From Barnesiella intestinihominis YIT 11860 (GTDB taxonomy: Bacteria; Bacteroidota; Bacteroidia; Bacteroidales; Barnesiellaceae): a stretch of 64,000 nt of DNA. The notes beneath the pieces are model-generated. The model was not told where the DNA came from and searched no databases. It worked only from the letters and a program-made list of their open reading frames with translations. Shown piece by piece: positions 61,772 through 64,000 of the stretch (its first letter is position 1; each line of letters begins with the position of its first letter). The position numbers and the translations under genes were made by a program. The DNA lies in the NCBI RefSeq assembly GCF_000296465.1, contig NZ_JH815205.1:511109-575108 (forward strand), in the 5' to 3' direction.

Positions 61772-62767
61772 ATGAAAAAAATCGCTGTCATTATACTCAA
61801 CTGGAATGGAGCGGATTTACTGCGTAAATTTCTTCCTTCGGTATGTGCCCATACCAATGCCGATATAGCCGATGTCATAGTCGTTGACAATGGTTCCGAC
61901 GATAACTCGGTCGAAGTTCTCAAACAGGAATTTCCACAAGTTAAAACGCTGCTATTCCCTCAAAATTACGGATTCGCCGCAGGCTACAACAAAGCGTTGG
62001 AGATGCTGGATTACAAATACGCCGTATTGCTTAACTCCGATGTCGAAACCACTCCACACTGGCTCGAACCTCTGTTGGAATTTGCGGAGGGCAATCTCGA
62101 TGTAGCGGCTTGTCAACCCAAAATCAAGTCATTAAGGAAGCGTGAAGAATTCGAATACGCAGGTGCGGCCGGCGGATTTATCGATCGTTACGGTTACCCG
62201 TTCTGCCGGGGAAGAATTTTCAATACCCTCGAAACCGACCGGGGACAATACGACGATATATGCGACATCTTCTGGGCCAGTGGTGCGGCTCTTTTCGTCC
62301 GCTCTGAAATCTATAAAAAAGTCGGAGGATTAGATCCTTCATTCTTCGCGCACATGGAAGAGATTGATCTTTGCTGGCGCATCCATCTCGCAGGATACCG
62401 CATCGCTGTCGTACCGCAAAGCACGGTCTATCACTTGGGAGGAGCATCACTCGATGCCGCCAATCCCCGGAAAACCTATCTCAACTTTCGCAATAACCTT
62501 TTAATGCTGCACAAGAACCTGCCCTGCAAAGAAGGGAAAAAGACGCTGTTTGTCCGCAGGCTTTATGACACGCTGGCTTTTGTGCGATTCGCCCTTTTAG
62601 GACAGTTTTCCCATGCCCGTGCCATACTACGCGCCCACAACGACTTTCGGCAAATGCGTAAACGATACACCGAATTTCCGAATACCGATTTGTTAAAAAC
62701 ATTCCCCGAATCCGGGCGCAACATAACAATAGACTATTTTCTCAAAGGGAAAAAACGATTCCGATAA
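61772..62767 (+). CDS. GT2 family glycosyltransferase (rhamnosyltransferase-like)
   Basis: A 331-residue GT-A fold glycosyltransferase: AVIILNWNGADLL, VIVVDNGSDDNS, LFPQNYGFAAGYNKAL, VLLNSDVETTPHWLEP (Asp-Val metal motif) and FFAHMEEIDLCWRIHLAGYRI, with the EIDLCWR acceptor motif typical of rhamnosyltransferase-like enzymes of cell-surface glycan synthesis. No membrane helices are evident. The start codon is one base after the acyltransferase stop. The donor and acceptor sugars are unknown; the company of an LpxL-like gene suggests an envelope glycan. It converges with sufS, 9 bases apart. Confidence 0.89.
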   Translation: MKKIAVIILNWNGADLLRKFLPSVCAHTNADIADVIVVDNGSDDNSVEVLKQEFPQVKTLLFPQNYGFAAGYNKALEMLDYKYAVLLNSDVETTPHWLEPLLEFAEGNLDVAACQPKIKSLRKREEFEYAGAAGGFIDRYGYPFCRGRIFNTLETDRGQYDDICDIFWASGAALFVRSEIYKKVGGLDPSFFAHMEEIDLCWRIHLAGYRIAVVPQSTVYHLGGASLDAANPRKTYLNFRNNLLMLHKNLPCKEGKKTLFVRRLYDTLAFVRFALLGQFSHARAILRAHNDFRQMRKRYTEFPNTDLLKTFPESGRNITIDYFLKGKKRFR

Positions 62768-62776
62768 AAACCGGTT

Positions 62777-63994
62777 CTACCGAAACATCTGAACGACACG
62801 CTTCACAGCCGCAACAAATGCTTCCGCTTCGGCTTTCGTATTATATGCGGCGAACGAGGCTCGCACTGTACCCTCGATACCGAGAGAGGTCATTAACGGT
62901 TGTGCACAATGATGCCCCGTGCGAACGGCAACACCCAGTTTATCGAGCAACATACCCATATCGTAGTGGTGTATCCCGTCCACCAAAAACGAAATAACCG
63001 AACTTTTATGTTCCGAAGTACCGAATATACGCATACCTTCTATGTCTTGCAATCGATCGGTCGTATAACGCAACAATTCGTTTTCATGAGCGGCAATAGA
63101 TTCCAATCCTATATGATCGACATAATCCAAAGCCGTCGCAAAAGCGCTCGTCCCCACATAGTCCGGTGTACCGGCCTCGAACTTGAAAGGCAACTCCCCG
63201 AAAGTCGTACCCGAAAAATCGACATGAGCGATCATCTCCCCGCCTCCTTGATAAGGAGGCATGGCATCGAGCCACTTTTCTTTACCGTATAACACACCTA
63301 TCCCCGTAGGTCCATATACTTTATGAGCCGAGAACACATAGAAATCGGCATCGAGCTCCTGTACATTCACCCGCAAATGAGGTACGGCTTGTGCGCCGTC
63401 CACCAAGACAGGAACCCCCTGCGCATGAGCGTAAGCGATCATTTCACGCACCGGATTAATCGTCCCCAATACATTCGAGACATGGGCGACACCGACCAAA
63501 CGAGTATGCCCATTGAAAAGAGACTTATATGTATCGACGTTCAAATCTCCACGTTCGTCGATGGGAACTACCCGGAGCTTGATATTGCGCCGGCGCTGCA
63601 AAAGTTGCCACGGCACGATATTGGCATGGTGTTCCATAACGGTGAGAATAATCTCGTCGCCGTCGTGCAGGAACTCATCTCCAAAAGAAGAAGCCACCAA
63701 ATTGATTGCCTCCGTTGTTCCTCTTGTAAAAATAACTTCCGAAGACGAACCGGCCCCGATGAACTGTTGCACCCGACGGCGGGCAGCTTCGTGGGCATCG
63801 GTAGCCTCTTGGCTAAGCGTATGGACTCCACGATGCACGTTTGCATTTACCCGATAGTAAGTATCGGCAATATGATCGACCACACACTTGGGAGTCTGAG
63901 ACGTAGCGCCGTTATCCAAATAGATTAACGGTCGTCCCGAAATCTCCCGACTCAGAATAGGAAAATCTTCCCTTATTTTTTCGACATCAAACAT
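62777..63994 (-). CDS. sufS: Cysteine desulfurase SufS (group II)
   Basis: The whole 405-residue protein is present, starting six bases inside the window edge. Fold-type I PLP enzyme: YLDNGATSQTP, ILTVMEHHANIVPW, HVSNVLGTINPV, VDGAQAVPH, FSAHKVYGPTGIGVLYG with the PLP-binding Lys, and RTGHHCAQPLM with the active-site Cys in the short loop typical of the SufS type. It takes sulfur from cysteine for Fe-S cluster assembly, normally with SufBCD and SufE or SufU, whose genes would lie beyond the right edge. The radical SAM protein MtaB nearby uses such clusters. The start is the first Met, MFDVEKIREDFP. Confidence 0.95.
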   Translation of the reverse strand: MFDVEKIREDFPILSREISGRPLIYLDNGATSQTPKCVVDHIADTYYRVNANVHRGVHTLSQEATDAHEAARRRVQQFIGAGSSSEVIFTRGTTEAINLVASSFGDEFLHDGDEIILTVMEHHANIVPWQLLQRRRNIKLRVVPIDERGDLNVDTYKSLFNGHTRLVGVAHVSNVLGTINPVREMIAYAHAQGVPVLVDGAQAVPHLRVNVQELDADFYVFSAHKVYGPTGIGVLYGKEKWLDAMPPYQGGGEMIAHVDFSGTTFGELPFKFEAGTPDYVGTSAFATALDYVDHIGLESIAAHENELLRYTTDRLQDIEGMRIFGTSEHKSSVISFLVDGIHHYDMGMLLDKLGVAVRTGHHCAQPLMTSLGIEGTVRASFAAYNTKAEAEAFVAAVKRVVQMFR

Positions 63995-64000
63995 AACGGC

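Noticed and set aside
1-64000. tRNA, rRNA, CRISPR, insertion sequence or prophage signs
   Set aside because: None were seen; all long coding stretches are explained by recognised families. A covariance-model scan would be needed to exclude small RNAs.

Overview
The window comes from a Bacteroidota genome, order Bacteroidales, most likely a gut lineage near Barnesiella, Coprobacter or Parabacteroides. The evidence is two SusC/SusD pairs, promoters of the Bacteroidota type (TTTG, about 19-21 bases, TAnnTTTG), C-terminal tails of the type IX secretion kind, and a housekeeping set typical of the group. I infer the genus only from general resemblance. I saw no rRNA, tRNA, CRISPR array, insertion sequence or prophage.

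Region 1 (1-11827) is a small polysaccharide utilisation locus on the minus strand. Its order is a cytoplasmic DUF5107/TPR protein, a sugar-proton symporter, a GH36 alpha-galactosidase, SusC, and a SusD cut by the window edge. An AraC-type regulator is read away from it. The shared 144-base gap carries a perfect 16-bp inverted repeat whose arms each include a -7 promoter box. The likely substrate is an alpha-galactoside. FolB and RpiB follow.

Region 2 (13032-41676) is a large second locus, also on the minus strand apart from its regulator. It holds GH43; an unusual GH92 together with a GxGYxYP-GLUG fusion protein; and a classical GH92 followed by a GLUG protein, SusC, SusD, a DUF3823 lipoprotein, a divergent GxGYxYP protein, a CBM-like protein, a DUF4964/4965-type protein, GH51 and another GxGYxYP protein. 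At its edge, read the other way, lies a membrane-spanning regulator at 39103-41676: a secreted LamG and beta-propeller sensor, one membrane helix, and a cytoplasmic SARP-like DNA-binding plus BTAD domain. Three promoters of the locus (upstream of 32340, 37476 and 38881) share one layout. A -7 box is followed 10 bp upstream by three NNTTAA repeats spaced exactly 12 and 11 bp, and by a further pair spaced 11 bp that lies 41, 42 or 53 bp beyond. Direct repeats at about 11 bp next to the promoter box are how SARP regulators bind in actinomycetes. I therefore propose that the membrane SARP protein controls this locus through these sites. This is the strongest candidate for an undescribed system in the window.

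The GH92 at 35182-37476 has Gln where the family has its catalytic acid Glu (Q619, codon 35650-35652), which fits cleavage of mannose-1-phosphodiesters. With two GH92 enzymes, GH43 and GH51, the target may be a phosphorylated mannose- and arabinose-containing glycan; this is inference.

Region 3 (42049-49798) encodes a BamA-like barrel overlapping a phosphoethanolamine transferase, and a 1500-residue secreted multi-domain protein with a type IX tail. Region 4 (50054-52217) has a Dpm1-type mannosyltransferase and dihydroorotase. Region 5 (52345-56680) is a three-gene operon for phosphoester metabolism (phosphodiester glycosidase, calcineurin-like phosphoesterase, alkaline phosphatase) closed by a strong hairpin. 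A 635-base gap with a GC-rich repeat-like element follows. Region 6 (57316-63994) holds a small low-complexity lipoprotein, an acyl-CoA synthetase, MtaB, an LpxL-type acyltransferase, a GT2 glycosyltransferase and SufS.
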